Shown piece after piece: positions 22,357 to 34,345 of a stretch of 64,000 nucleotides of DNA (its first letter is position 1; every line of letters begins with the position of its first letter). The stretch comes from Euprymna scolopes. Lineage: Eukaryota; Mollusca; Cephalopoda; Sepiida; Sepiolidae. Location: assembly GCA_024364805.1 (NCBI GenBank), contig CM044489.1, positions 115,479,994 to 115,543,993 on the forward strand, given 5' to 3'. Under the pieces are notes generated by a model that was not told the DNA's origin, made no database searches, and worked only from the letters and a program-made list of their open reading frames with translations. The position numbers and the translations under genes were made by a program.

Positions 22357-22815
22357 GCTGCTTCCTAATTGACTATAACATGGTCATTTTCAAGTCTAGC
22401 ATCAACAGGTTCTTGTTGAACTGTCCTCTTAAATAATTAATTTCTACCCAATTTCTACCATTACCAATCATCACAATTTTGTCTTACCTAACCGGTCCTG
22501 GATATGATCTTAAACTATATCCATTGGTGAGGCCCCAGCTTGCGGGCTTTGGGGAATGTGGAGCCACCCTTTAATTACCATTGCTCCCACGTCCACTCTG
22601 ACCCGGAGTGGTAGTACCTGTTAGGGTCCCAACTATGGGTTAAATAGAAACCGACTTGAAAACAACAAATATATTGTATTATATAAATTTTTCTTAAATC
22701 TTTGGATTCGGCATTAAATAACCTGAAAAGGGTTGATATGCCTTAAAATAACCAACCAACCAATCTTACCTAACCTTGAGTGGCTTTTAAGCCTTGAATA
22801 TTAAAAAAAATGCAT
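22357..22815 (+). mobile_element. LINE-A 3' end, split by S270
   Basis: 22357-22493 carries the last codons (GACTATAACATGGTCATTTT) and 3' UTR of LINE-A. After a 270-bp insertion the UTR resumes at 22764 with TCTTACCTAACC, CTTGAGTGGCTTTTAAGCC and an A tail. This places S270 after LINE-A in time. Confidence 0.85.
22494..22763 (+). mobile_element. S270 element, copy 1, with 12-bp target duplication
   Basis: Exactly flanked by TCTTACCTAACC at 22482-22493 and 22764-22775. It starts GGTCCTGGATATGATCTTAA, where GGATAT...ATATCC can form a hairpin, continues GTGAGGCCCCAGCTTGCGGG, GGGTTAAATAGAAACCGAC, and ends in an ACCAACCAACCAA tail. It carries no ORF. Length, variable-size target duplication and simple-repeat tail fit a SINE or a short LINE 3' end moved by target-primed reverse transcription. 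No clear A/B box is visible. Copy 2 is at 57988-58258. Confidence 0.85.
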
Positions 22816-22987
22816 AATTTATATTATACACATTAGAATTGCTACTCTATTTAATCAAAATAATTTTAACGTTTATAACACTTAACATTTTATACTTTGC
22901 TTCTATAAAATCTGTCTTCTTGATAATTGAATTTAATGGTGGCCATTAACTGTAAGCATTGATGGTTGAGAAGACATATGAAATAAA

Positions 22988-23430
22988 ACAATTTCGTTTC
23001 AACTTTTGTTTTCTGTTCAGCTAAAGTTTTACCAATTCTTGCCAGTGTATAACGTATAAGGGTCCCTTCTGATTAATGCTTACATAAAGACTTAAAAAAT
23101 ATTTTTATTACATTAATTATTAATTATTACATTAATTATTATTTTATTATTATGGAGACTATTTTTTATGTAAATTTTAAAATATATTCATTATTATATA
23201 AAAGTATTCTGAAAAAAAAGTTCTAAGTCAAGACTAAAAATATATATTTTGATTATAACATGTTATCAAAAAAAACATTTTCAAAAAGAATCGTTTAAAA
23301 AAAAGACTAGTTTTTATGTAGAGTTTTAAAATTAAACCCGAATTACATAAGTATTAATCAGAAGGATTCTTCCTTGCTATACACCAGTAAAACTTCCGCT
23401 AAACAGAAAGCAGTTGAAAAGAAACTGTTT
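22988..23430. mobile_element. FB-5 fold-back, ~440 bp
   Basis: Left arm 22988-23090 (TTCTGTTCAGCTAAAGTTTT, CCCTTCTGATTAATGCTTAC) and right arm 23330-23430 (GTATTAATCAGAAGGATTCT, AAAACTTCCGCTAAACAGAA) are inverted copies of about 100 bp. The interior is AT-rich and non-coding. Confidence 0.75.
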
Positions 23431-23994
23431 TTAAAATAACCAGAAATGAGTTATGAAGGTTAAGTAGATAATTTTATTCTAGTGTGTCTGATATAGATTA
23501 TTTATTTTTCTGGTGTACAAGTTATTGAGTGTTAACTATTTTGTACTTTTACTTAATTGTTTCTATTTTTTATTATTATTATTTATGCTGTAAATGTTAT
23601 GCTTAATGATATTCCAGTGAACAAAAAAATCAGTAATAAAAATGGAGTGTACACGTCAGCTGATTTTCTTTTCTATTTTAATGTTTTATTTTAATTTTTA
23701 CACACACCTAATATTATTTATTTAAAATCTATTTTTCGCATTTTATAATATTTGATAAATTCTTGAAGAATTCCAATCCGTTTTCCCCCCCAAAATGTGA
23801 ACCATATATAAACTTGTTATTTGGTCTTGACACTTTTTCACTGTTAAACTTATATACTCAGTCTCTGATTTAGCAATATCTAGTGATCTTGTGAATGGTT
23901 ACAAAAGAGAGCTTCATTTTTTTTTTTTTTTTGCCATTTTCTTGTACAATTTTATCTATTATTGTTGAAAGAAATTTTCTGCAATTCTGCATGC

Positions 23995-24655
23995 GATTGG
24001 TAAAAATTCACACTACAAGTGCACTTTAGCTTACTAGAAGTATTTTTTTGTTTTGTTTTCATTTTTGGAAGAGACAAAAGAGGAAACAATACAAAATTTA
24101 ATGATTTTTTAAGCCAACATTTTATCGTAATTTAAAACAAGTTCACTAAAAACGACATAACACAATAGAAAACATTACTTAGAGAAACATTTATTGAATT
24201 GAATTAATATTTTTTTTAATTTACTATATGAGCAAAAATATTACAAATTATTATTTTTTTTAATTTATTAATAGAATGTAACATTCTATGTTTCTAAATA
24301 ATTTTAATATAAATATTTTTTTAAATGCATGAATAAAGTATAACATTGTATTTCTTCTATAATTTTCCTTAAAATATAATTATTTAGGAGTAAAATACAA
24401 CAATCAAATTAGAATTTTTTTAAATGTTTGCAGTTGGTATTTTTCAGTAACTTTATTTGAAAAGTTAAATTATAAGTTTTTTTTTGTGTGAAAAAGATAA
24501 AATTCTTTAATAAAATAAAAATCTTAAAAGTCTAAAAATCATTAGATTTTGGATTGTCTCCTCTTTTTCCTATGGTAACTCTTCTGAAAATGAAAAACAA
24601 AAATTACTTTCAGTTAGCTAAAGTGCACATGTACCAGATTCAGTTGCCAATCATT
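23995..24655. mobile_element. FB-6 fold-back, ~660 bp
   Basis: The left arm (CACTACAAGTGCACTTTAGC, AGACAAAAGAGGAAACAATA) is mirrored on the right (GATTGTCTCCTCTTTTTCCT, TTAGCTAAAGTGCACATGTA). Arms of about 115 bp are separated by AT-rich sequence without an ORF. Confidence 0.7.
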
Positions 24656-24839
24656 TATGCATTTTAACATAGGAATGATCAACTTATTTAGCAATGAAAA
24701 TATTCTTCCTCTTAGAAAGAAGATTGGAAAGATTTAAAATAGGATGCATCTGTAATGATGATGAATAAATAGTATTCAATCTTCATTATAACTATGATAT
24801 ATTGTAAAAGAAGGTTCATCTGACTCCAAAAATGAATTA

Positions 24840-26030
24840 ATAGACAACAACAGACGACATTGAAGTTTACGTAGAAATGCTTTATTTAGGCTGTGCTAAA
24901 ATGGAATTAAAAACATTTAAGACTAAGAGCCAATCTTTATAAAGGATACCATGCGACTTTGTAGATTTATCATATTATTGGTGATCTAGATACAAAAAGT
25001 TGTCTGATGATTCTTGTTTCTATATTACCAGAAATTCTGATTGGCTAGTGGACCAATCACTTTAGTGATACACGTGGCCAATTATAGCAAAGGAAAATGT
25101 AATAGAAATTATCACTCTCACAAGTGACCTTGTATTTGCTTAGCCTATAAAATGATAACAGAAAGAAGAAGAAAAAACAAGCGTAATTTTGTAGGCCACT
25201 CATTGGTAAACGTGTGCTATTAATTTGCATATGTACACAATTGGTAACTGTTAAATGGAACGAATTCTAAAGCATGAGCATTAAGTTTTTGTCTGTTGTT
25301 GGACAGCTTAGAATGCAAATGAACGGTGGAAGATAATATCAAATACACAAGGATTTGTTGTAAGTTGAGGAAAGAAACAAATAAAGGACTTTTGTGCGTC
25401 GTTTCAACGAGAGGACGTTTTGACACTGTCATTTTTTTTTATTGGTTTTGTTCCTTTTCCATTTTTCCAAAAATAATACATACAAATATGTAACTGCTAC
25501 AATACCTCATGCTTAAGTTTATAGCTGATAAAGGAGTTTTTACTATTAACAAATCACTTTATAATCATAATATCCATTTTTTAAGTAAAAAAATGTCATG
25601 CTTCCAAAGCCAACTTGGTTGGTTTGTGCCATGATCTCTTTTGCAAACTGGATACTGCTTCTGGTACGGCCTAGATTGCAGACCACTGGTGGATAACCTT
25701 ATAATTATAGTAGGCTGTAATAGATGACTTATCTGACAACAAACATGAATTAACATACTATATTGAAGCTTTACGTAGAAATTTTATTTAGGTTGTGCTA
25801 AAAAGGAATAAAACAACTAAGATCTAAGATCAATCTTTTCAAAAGGATGCCATGTGATTTGATAGATTTACCATATCATTGGTGAATTAAGGAAAACCAA
25901 TGAAATATGTCATCTAGATAGATTTCCAGCTGAAAAATAAAATCATGTGAGTGCTGGAAGTAGTTTGATTATTCTTGTGTCCCTATGCAGGAACTTCTGA
26001 TTGGCTGTCTATTTACAACAAAGGAAAAAA
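24840..26030 (+). repeat. Direct duplication, ~280-bp units 0.9 kb apart
   Basis: 24840-25105 and 25745-26030 share TACGTAGAAAT..TTTATTTAGG, TTGTGCTAAAA(T/A)GGAAT, GATGCCATG(C/T)GA and TTCTGATTGGCT. Overall identity is moderate. Neither codes for protein. They may be two copies of one old DNA element, or a segmental duplication. Confidence 0.6.
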
Positions 26031-26311
26031 GTACTTAAAAATATGACTGTTACACATCCATTCAATTTACACATTTAGTGATGAAAATTAAAACCTAAGC
26101 ATGAGTGACTGACGGACAACCTCATAGAGAGTTGAGTATCTAAGAATTTCTGAATAAACCATTGACCTCAACTACAGTTTGAGTGTCATGCCCAAATAAC
26201 AAGTATCCAATATTCAATAAGAACTTTTGATCCAATCATTTTCCAAGAATTACAAATTCGATTGCATTTCATGTCATGTAAAGGAAGAAATTGGGTGCTT
26301 ATAAGATATGA

Positions 26312-26666
26312 AACACAAGTGAAAATCCATGTTTATGTATCACGCAAAAAGAAGTATCGCCACCAAAAATTAGGAAGAACTTATTGAGTACAAGTTAAGA
26401 TAAAAATCAGCATTCGTATTTGTCGATCCACCAGTTTTTATTATTTGATTAAATGACAGACAGACTTCTCTTCCCCTGTTTTTCACCCTTATCAATGACA
26501 GATTGGCAAACTACAAGAAAACTGATTTTTTTTTTTTTTAAATTAAAATTTTACTAGATAATTTTTCCTAATTTTTGATGGAGATATCTATTTTTGCCTG
26601 ATATCTAAGTATAACTAAGAGTTTTCCTGTTAATTTATTTGAAACTGATTTTTCACTTGTGTAACT
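26312..26666. mobile_element. FB-4 fold-back, copy 2 (uninterrupted)
   Basis: Left CACAAGTGAAAATCCATG, CGCCACCAAAAATTAGGAAG; right CCTAATTTTTGATGGAGATA, CTGATTTTTCACTTGTGTAA. The arms are inverted copies. It provides the empty site for the CTAG insertion at 16926-17490. Confidence 0.7.
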
Positions 26667-27005
26667 GCAGTTTTCATTTATGGTTCTATTTGTATAAGCA
26701 CCAAAAATTGTTTCACTTTTATTTATTTACTTTTTTTTTTGTTCAATGATTTTCCTCTCCTTTTTGTACTCTGCTCTTGATGTTATTTCTTTTTACTGAT
26801 ATTCAAATTGACTTTCTCCTTTACATTTGCATGTAATGCTCTCTCAAAAAAGTGTTCAAATTGGAGGTGCATCAATGAAGCAATCGCAGATTGTTGTTTA
26901 TTCTACCAAAGTATTTACTTTCTTCTGTTTTGGCTTTCATGATCAGCATTCATGGGACGATTCAAAATAACAATATAAATGGAGAAGCTAATTCTCCAAT
27001 GTTTA

Positions 27006-27007
<2 letters not shown>

Positions 27008-27061
<54 letters not shown>
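27008..27061. repeat. (TA)n microsatellite
   Basis: A pure TA tract directly before the CTAGC boundary of the CTAG-family element at 27066, as at 10677-10775. Confidence 0.97.
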
Positions 27062-27064
<3 letters not shown>

Positions 27065-27675
27065 ACTAGCATGAGCTACCCAGCATTGGTGGGGTGAGGG
27101 TGGGGAGGTAAATATTAACAACAAAGAAAATAAAAAAAAATGTGTAATATCTTTCTTTTAAAACTAATCTTTCTCCTTCTCTCTGTATCTTTTTTCTACC
27201 CCTTCTTTGTCTCTTTTTGCTCTCTCCCATATCTCTATCTCTACCACTTCCCTTTCTATCTTTCTCTACCCTCTCTCTCTCTCTCTCTACACCCCTCTCT
27301 ATCTCTATCACCCCTCTCTTTATCTCTCTCTACTTCCCTTCTCTCTATTTTTCTCTCCCTACCTGTCTCTACTTCTTCCATCTATATCTCTCTACCTCCA
27401 CTCTCTAGATCTCTCCATCTTTTTCTCTCTATCTCTCTATCTTTTCTCTACTCTCCCTCCCTCCTCTCTCTCTCTCTCTCTCTCTCACGTACCATTTTAC
27501 ATCAAAGGTTGATGGAAAACAAATCATTCTAAGCCCCCCCCCCCGACTAATTTTCTACCTGGTAGCCATGGCATAGGCAATTCTGAAAAAGAATATATTG
27601 GTTTTGTGGGTGTGTCTTGGGTAGTTTCTAATTTTCAAGTGGATACTACATAGACAACTTCCCTTTATATACTAG
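27062..27675 (-). mobile_element. CTAG-family element with CT-rich interior
   Basis: Begins AACTAGCATGAGCTACCCAG CATTGGTGGGG. A CT-rich low-complexity block fills 27170-27485. It ends GGATACTACATAGACAACTT, CCCTTTATATACTAG. The CT block yields long artefactual Ser/Leu-rich frames on the plus strand and Arg/Glu-rich ones on the minus strand. Confidence 0.5.
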
Positions 27676-28309
27676 TTTAGTTTTGCCTGTATTTTTCTTT
27701 ATTTAAACAATTTTCAATTGAACATTTCAAAATATTTTTCTTTAACAACAAAACTTACCAACCATCCCACTTGGATAATATGACACACATTCATCTTTAA
27801 TGTGAAATGTGAAAGATCAAGCGTTTTTTGTCATTTGAAGTCATCAGAAGAAATTTTTATATATCTTCAAAATCCCTCAACTCCTATTAATTGGAAAGTA
27901 TCAGACATGGCAAGGTTAATTAATGTAATCTGTTATACATCCTCCACACAAGAATATGATGGGCTGTTATAAGCCATAAATACAAATAGGTATTGCAGTC
28001 TGGGAGAGACGTTGCAAGATACGCCAAAAACCTGAAGCATATTACCAGCTATGATTATGAACAACTGTTGATTAACTAGATTGTATTACTCGATTATGTA
28101 GCTAAAATCACTCAGCTACTTAAAACAAATATATCCCTTTCCGGACATATCACTAATCAGTATCAAGAAAAATTTAATCACTTTTTAGATAAAGCTAGCT
28201 GTACCTACTTAGCACTGCCTTGGAATCTTTATAATTTTATTTTTATTTCACGTTTAAAAAAATGTTTTTTTTGTTTGTTTTATTAAATCCAAGTATTGTG
28301 CTCTTTTGT

Positions 28310-28620
28310 TTTTTAATTATTATTCATATTAATTGGATTCTTTGGACTACTCTTCTCATCATGAGTTATATTTGCACAAAGTTTCGGTCGATGTAACTGC
28401 TAACCTTTTTCACGTGTATCTTGTTGAAATTGAGAATCTGCAAACTGTAGTTATCTACAAGGACCTGTGGCATAGTGAATACAGTACTTGATAAAATTTA
28501 GTTGTAGATTACACTTTTCTGGGGGTTGAAGGTTCAATCCTCAGTACTGGCGACACTCAAAATACAATTAAGAATTATTTACCCTTCAATGCACAGTTAG
28601 GGATTAATAAGGATTAGTCA
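28310..28620 (+). mobile_element. FB-1, left arm plus tRNA-like core
   Basis: Left arm TTGGATTCTTTGGACTACTC, GTTTCGGTCGATGTAACTGC; core with ACCTGTGGCATAGTGAATAC (A box) and TTGAAGGTTCAATCCTCAG (B box), then CGACACTCAAAATACAATTA. The right arm is missing. Confidence 0.7.
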
Positions 28621-29149
28621 CCACAATATCACATTTACTCTTAGAAGTTTTCTCAAAAACTACTGGGCTAATCTGGTTGAAATTTTGTATAAACCTTTGT
28701 TATATTAAGATGCAGCAAACTAAATATTATGGTATCTGTTTGATGCACAGTTCAGAATTAATAAAGATTAGTATTTAATGCAAAAATGAGCACAAATTTA
28801 ATCATATTCAACCATCAATTTGGCATAAAGCATTCATTTTAAGTGAACACTATAACTTTTGCCCATTTTTAACGGGCTAAAAAGTCTAGTAAAATATACT
28901 CTTACCAATAACATAATGAGAGAAATGAAAAAATACGCTAGTTTGAATCAAGTATCAATATATTTGATGGATTTTCTGTTTGAATTTGAATTTTGAAAAT
29001 CTTAAAGATCACCTTATAAATTAGCTGTAAAAAAGTATATACTTTAACCATTACTATTATCTTCAATCTTTCAATTAAAAATGTAATTTTATATTATTTG
29101 TACACAAAAAGTTCAGTGGAATTACATGTAGGTTGACAGATAATAACAA

Positions 29150-30055
29150 GTTTGTGTATAAGAAATGTGACAGATGAGAACTCAAATGTGGAGAAAATAT
29201 ATTTGAATGGCAAAGGTTGTTTTATTACCTTGGTGATACCATTAGGGTACATAAAGGATCTAGTGCTGGTGTAATTGTAAGGGTTGGTAGGTATGGAGTA
29301 AATAGAGGGGATTTTTGCCATTACTAACCAACAGAGCGTTACCACTGTTAACAGGCATGTATATACAATGTGATGATGCATGAAAGTGAAATTTGGCCAG
29401 TGAAGGTTAAAGACATATGTTGCATGGAAAGAAATGATATGGGCATGTTACGATGAATATGTAATGTGAGTCTCAAAGACAGGTTTAGATCTGATGGCTT
29501 CAGAGAAAGATTAAATCTATACAACGCTGCCTCTGTTCAGTCTCGAAAGACAATCGATAACCCCTGTAAGAGTGGTTGTGCATGCAATTGTGAGGCAAGG
29601 GTTGCACAATCCCCAACCACACCTCTCCTGAATCGACACTGCTTGAGTTCAGTAGCAAGGCGAAGTCCAGGACGACTGGAAACAATGCTGAGATAAACAG
29701 AAAGCACATATAGCACCTGGAATTCTCAAATGGTCAACAATTACTGACCAGGCTAAATGTTGCTTAACTGGTGATCTAATGGGAACCGGTGTGTCAATGT
29801 GATTATGTCATAAATCAATACAATATAGGGATATGGTATGGCCGTGTTAAAAGAATGGATGAGAGTTCTTGGGTTAGTAGATGCAGAACAGTTTATGTAT
29901 CATAGTGAGTTTTTGGGAGGATAAAGGGCAAGGAAAATATGTGAGAAAATGATAAGAATTTGAGAGAAAGTGGGATAAATAAAGATCTGGTCAGAGATAG
30001 GTTAGCTTAGAAGTCAATTTCTAAAAGCCGTCCAATACATGCCAGTATATATAAC
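29150..30055 (+). mobile_element. LINE-C fragment, split by S287
   Basis: Part 1 (29150-29524) reads, with shifts, YYLGDTI, GFLPLLTNRALPLLTG, MMHESEIWPVKVKDICCMER and SLKDRFRSDGFRERLNLYN. Part 2 (29812-30055) continues with YGHVKRMDESSWVSRCR-like sequence and ends in a NKDLVRDRLA-type tail. This is the C-terminal region of a non-LTR element with the conserved GSETW-like motif. An unrelated 287-bp segment lies between the parts. Several stops and frame changes are present. Confidence 0.7.
29525..29811. mobile_element. S287 insertion with 12-bp near-perfect duplication
   Basis: Flanked by AAATCTATACAA (29513-29524) and AAATCAATACAA (29812-29823), one mismatch. The insert separates codons that are adjacent in other LINE-C copies, so it is a true insertion. 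Its sequence (TCGAAAGACAATCGATAACC, GGTGATCTAATGGGAACCGG) is richer in GC than its host. I see no ORF, poly(A) tail or clear tRNA-like box; orientation is unknown. Confidence 0.65.
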
Positions 30056-30710
30056 AAACATAAAACTGATGATTTGTTATTTTTGATTTCTGGTTGTCAT
30101 CAGTGTTTATCAAATGTCGATGAATTTGATGAATGTTTTTCTTTCTATAATTAATAATTTTGTATTTTCTGCATTTCAAATTAGTAGTCTCATATTTACT
30201 GATTTGATATATGAAAGAGCTTTTGAAAATTCAATAGATTTTCTGAAGATTCCTAACCCAAATACTGTCTTTGATTGTTTGTTTTTGTTCATACTTCATT
30301 TCATCATTCCGGTTTTTCTGCATTGCTATCAGCTTTCATAAATACCTATACACCTAAAAAAAAAAAAAAAAAAAAAATATTAACCTTTCAATAAATGCCT
30401 CAACTATGCATTGTTAATGATTGCTCTATCAAATTGGTAATTGATATCTCTGCAATGTGTGTTCAATATGATGTCTGATTGTCATCAAATGCTAAGTGAA
30501 ACAGAAACTGAATAACAAACTTATCGACTTTTCTCTTGATGACATTTAATCCATCACGTGTCTGCACTTTTCTGTTAATAATGGAAGGATCAATGGCGGA
30601 GCTATTTTATTTCATCGTCATAACATGTTAAAATAAATTGAAAGGAAAATAATATTTGGTCTAATAAAATAATCATATTTTCATTTTCTTAGTATTGTAT
30701 AAAAATGTCG

Positions 30711-30916
30711 TCCTGGGTATGACCTTAAAAGACATCTAATGGTGAAGCCCCATTTGGGAGTTGTGGGGAACGGGGAATCGCCATTTAGTTACTACTAGCC
30801 TGGGTGTCCAGCATTGCCCGGGAGTTTGGAGATGTGTATGTAGCAAAAAATTGTTTCAAAAGTGGTAGTAGGCAGTCAGGTAGGCTTGAACTAGTACCAC
30901 GAAGAGGGAAAAGAAT

Positions 30917-30958
<42 letters not shown>

Positions 30959-31318
30959 GACATCTTTGCCATTGCATCCATCACCAAGCTGGAAGTGGCG
31001 AAGGTTTAAATTAAGGCTAGTCAATCGAAAAGAGAGGATATCGGCGAAAAAAGCGATCCCCTCCTTATAGAAAAGTGCCTAGTTGAGGGTGAAGGAATTA
31101 ATGTTTTTAGCCAATTTTTCAATATTTGTCCAAAGGGTCAAGCTTCAAAACACTACCAATCTTGTGAAAAGCCGTCGCCTCTGTCAAAAATTTTAGGCAG
31201 ACATACAAACATACATACATACATTTAAACAGACAGGTGAGATTTATATTATAGATTGCTTCTAGGTCCACTTTAATCCAGACTGGTAATACCTATTAGG
31301 GCATCTTGTGCTACAGGC
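30711..31318 (+). mobile_element. S270, diverged copy split by a CTAG insertion
   Basis: 30711-30795 matches the first part of S270 (TGACCTTAAAAGACATCTAA TGGTGAAGCCCC). 31257-31318 matches the next part (CTAGGTCCACT, CTGGTAATACCTATTAGGG). The CTAG-family element at 30796-31256 sits between them. Confidence 0.7.
30796..31256 (-). mobile_element. CTAG-family element nested in S270
   Basis: Starts CTAGCCTGGGTGTCCAGCAT TGCCCGGGAG. A minus-strand tRNA-like part is indicated by GGCTTGAACTAGTACCACG and TTGCATCCATCACCAAGC. A pure A38 tract sits inside at about 30919-30956. It ends ACATACATTTAAACAGACAG, GTGAGATTTATATTATAGA. The interrupted S270 marks both boundaries. Confidence 0.7.
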
Positions 31319-31394
31319 TGTTTGAAGATACTTGCTTCCTGACCAAAAAATGCACCAAACATTAATGTTATTGTTGTTTTCTTTTCGCTTTGCA

Positions 31395-31720
31395 AAACTA
31401 GAGCAGAGACATGCTCGCAATGTCTCTTCTGTGGGAAAAAGTTGCAAGGAAGAGAAAAGGGCATCCCCCCACTTGGCTACAAAGTCTATTTTAAACTCTA
31501 TCAAGACAGGATAAGCTGCTTCTCGCAGTTCCTGCCCTAATGTGGGAACAGTACTCCATCCTTAGACATACTTGGCTTTTATATAGGTAGAGAATTACAT
31601 CAGCAGTGAGATAATTACTGGAGAAGCAGAACGATCCTACCATTTTGGAGATTATAGTATGTAAATAACACTCAAAATGAGAAAAGTAGTCCAAATAATA
31701 CAAATTATCAAACGTCATCT
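31395..31720 (-). mobile_element. LINE-A fragment next to an FB-1 arm
   Basis: The minus strand gives SNYLTADVILYLYKSQVCLR MEYC, then CLDRV and a decayed SSLQ region, as in LINE-A. At 31660-31720 the sequence switches to the FB-1 right-arm end (AATAACACTCAAAATGAGAA, AAGTAGTCCAAATAATAC). Both pieces are truncated. Confidence 0.7.
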
Positions 31721-31882
31721 GAAAATGTAAGATACATGCTGAAAGTTCTTATCTCCAGTTCAATATGTTTGGATCTATTTACTGGTAGCTATTTTCTTTT
31801 AAAGTCTTCTTCATGTCAAGTATACTTTGCAGGTCTTTTAACCTTATCTGGTATCTTTGATATTATTTAATTCTGTTTTTCT

Positions 31883-32090
31883 TTCTTTTTTTTTTTTTAC
31901 CCTCTTTTCACTCCAAGTCAGACATATTGCCACTTGGGTGTAAGCGGCTACTATTTTGGATAATGTCTAACAGGGAATTGTGGGGAGTTGAGTAGCGAGA
32001 TATCTGTTCACATTGCATTTAAACTTCTGCATATCAGTACAGTCAGAGAAGCAGGTTTGATATTTCTCTTCCTTTTATTCTTTGTGTAAA
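31883..32090 (-). mobile_element. LINE-B 3' end
   Basis: After a T run (poly(A) on the minus strand), the text ATATTGCCACTTGGGTGTAA, CTGTTCACATTGCATTTAAA CTTCTGCA and GTACAGTCAGAGAAGCAGG matches the 3' ends at 50780-50965 (plus) and 52920-53185 (minus). No coding part remains. Confidence 0.7.
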
Positions 32091-32099
32091 ACAGAGTTT

Positions 32100-33465
32100 G
32101 TATTGTTTTTAGCCAAATTGCCCCAAGCAGAGATGACTTCCGGTAGGATGGATGAAAGAGATTAAAAAACGTGTGCGCATTTAATTTTCAACTAGAGAGA
32201 CATGAATAATGCATGCAAGAATATGGGACAAAAGAGTCATTCATTAACGATAATCCTCTTTCATCCCGATAATACATCTAAAAGTTGAAACATCCTTATA
32301 TAGAAATGTTGTGTCTGTAAAAAGAAAAGGGGGAAAAAATATAAATAAGTATAAAAAGCTTAATAAAAAAAAAAAATGAAAACGTTTCATTATGGAAATA
32401 GATTGAAGATGGGGGTTTGTCTGACTTGCTATTTGCATTCTCACTTCGTCTAGATACAGTCGTTTAACAGTGTTTTTACTCACTAACTTTTGTGTGATGG
32501 GACGTATATAGTCTTGGAAGTTTTCAACCTCTAAAACTGTATGAAAAATAACAAATAAAAACAAACTTTTAGTCTCAAGTCCTTTCTTGGAAAATTTCTT
32601 TGCTTGTAAGTCAATTAATCTTTTGTGATCACTGTATTATTTTGCTTCAAAAAATTTAGTCTTAATATTATTGTAGGGATCATCAGCTGTTTACCATGAC
32701 AAACTGTTTCATGTATTAGGGTGCATTGTTTCCTTTGGGTATCTTTTATTAAATAATATAAACAATTCTTGTCTTCATATTTTAGTTTTGATCCTTTTTT
32801 AATTTTCTTACTAATTTTCTTGTTTCAAGCAAGATTCGGATGATCTAGCAGCCACAGTCGCTTTTAACTTGAGTACTTTCAAATCTGTCTAGATTGTCAG
32901 GGATAATTAATAAACTAAATCTTTTTTTATTATTATTATTTTCTTAACAGTTTATTCAACCTGGGGATGGGGTATCCTAATGAATACCCAACATTCACTC
33001 ACTAATTCAGATATTCCAATCGAGAGATTTTTAAAAATTCTGGCTGCAATTGTTTGAATCTTTCTTGCACTTGGTTCACCGAGTATATTTACCAGATAGT
33101 TTTTGAAATTCTTTTTCATGAGTTCGTTGCTCCTGTAATTACTGAAATGATAGAGATCTTCCTAAGATTCCAGTTTCTTTTCATATCATACATATTTTGT
33201 TAGCTTTTCCCTCTAAGGGTGTGTGTGTGCGTATGTGTGTTTGTTATTAATTCTTCATGCCACTTTTAAAGATATTTAAGAATATCATTGTTTCTATTGA
33301 AATATAATTTTATTAATGTTTGTTTTTTTTAGCTTAACCAAAATTCTGAATATTATCTAAATAGAACATTGTGTTAAAAAACAGCAGCCATTTTTATTGT
33401 TTAAATGAATAAATGTAAAAGTTGGGCTTATTTCTCACACTAACAATAAAGTCAAAACGTCCCTC
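32100..33465. other. Intronic stretch, nothing recognised
   Basis: AT-rich sequence. It has a short A-rich run at 32366 and a GT-rich stretch at 33220, but no terminal repeats or coding similarity that I can name. Confidence 0.5.
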
Positions 33466-33885
33466 TTTTTTTACAAGTGAGTCACCACTTATCAAGGCCC
33501 GAAGGCCACTCAAGGATAAGAGTTAATGAATGTATGGTGGTCACCAGGACACCAGCATAGTAATCATTAGTGGTGAAAATTGGTTATAATTTGATTATTT
33601 AAAAGAGCGGCTCAACAAGACCTTGTTTACATTGGACTTGAAGATGATCATATTGTAATCAGGCTAGCTGAACAGAATTCCACAGGAAAGCAGTTCTAGG
33701 AAAGAAGTTTTGTCATGGAATCTGTGTTTAGATTTAGGCACAGAGAAAAAGTGAAGGAAATTGTTGATAGTGGTTGTAGCTAGACGAGTATTTTTCTTTT
33801 TTTTTAATAAAAATCTGGTAAGGAGGAACCATAGATTGAAGCTCAGACAAGCATCTGCCATAAAAATAATGAGAGCAAAAACAGG
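33466..33885 (-). mobile_element. LINE-A 3' fragment
   Basis: Starts with a T run and GAGTCACCACTTATCAAGGC, CCACTCAAGGATAAG (the 3' UTR on the minus strand), then the decayed C-terminus up to about 33885 (TCTGTGTTTAGATTTAGGCA; ACCATAGATTGAAGCTCAG). Confidence 0.85.
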
Positions 33886-34189
33886 CTCTCAACATATTTT
33901 CTATTTCAAGTTAATTCAAGTTTGCATAATAGGTGCAGCATTTGTTTTATGTACTGCAATATTACTCTCGAAGTTAACTAATTTGCATATTAGGTTTGAA
34001 AAAGGATATTTTAATAATTAACTATTATTTGTTATTGTTTTTTTTGTTTTAAATTTAATGAGTGTTTTAATTTTAATATAACAAATAGCTCTATTTTGCA
34101 ATATTATTTACTTCCTAAATAAATATTTAGCATTTGTGTTCAAATTCTTTTTTTTAATGAGAGACCAACTTGACTTGCAAAAAATTGCA

Positions 34190-34345
34190 ACTGAATTTGT
34201 TTGGTTTGGCTGTTTTATGGCTTATCAACCCTTTTCAGGTTATTTGATGCTGAATCCAGTAATTTTGGAAAAAAGTTTTTATGCTTCAAGTTCTTTATAT
34301 CTATTCCAAATGGTCTTAAATATATGTTCGTTATTAGGGACGAGA
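34190..34345 (-). mobile_element. S270, diverged partial copy
   Basis: CTTATCAACCCTTTTCAGGT TATTTGATGCTGAATCC is the reverse of the S270 3' portion (GGATTCGGCATTAAATAACC, TGAAAAGGGTTGATATGCC). The tail side carries GGTTTGGTTTGGCTG where S270 copies 1 and 2 have the ACCA tail. Confidence 0.6.

Noticed and set aside
27140-27532. A 130-codon Ser/Leu-rich frame, possibly a secreted or membrane protein
   Set aside because: Translation of a CT-rich low-complexity block inside a CTAG-family element; three overlapping frames are open for the same reason.
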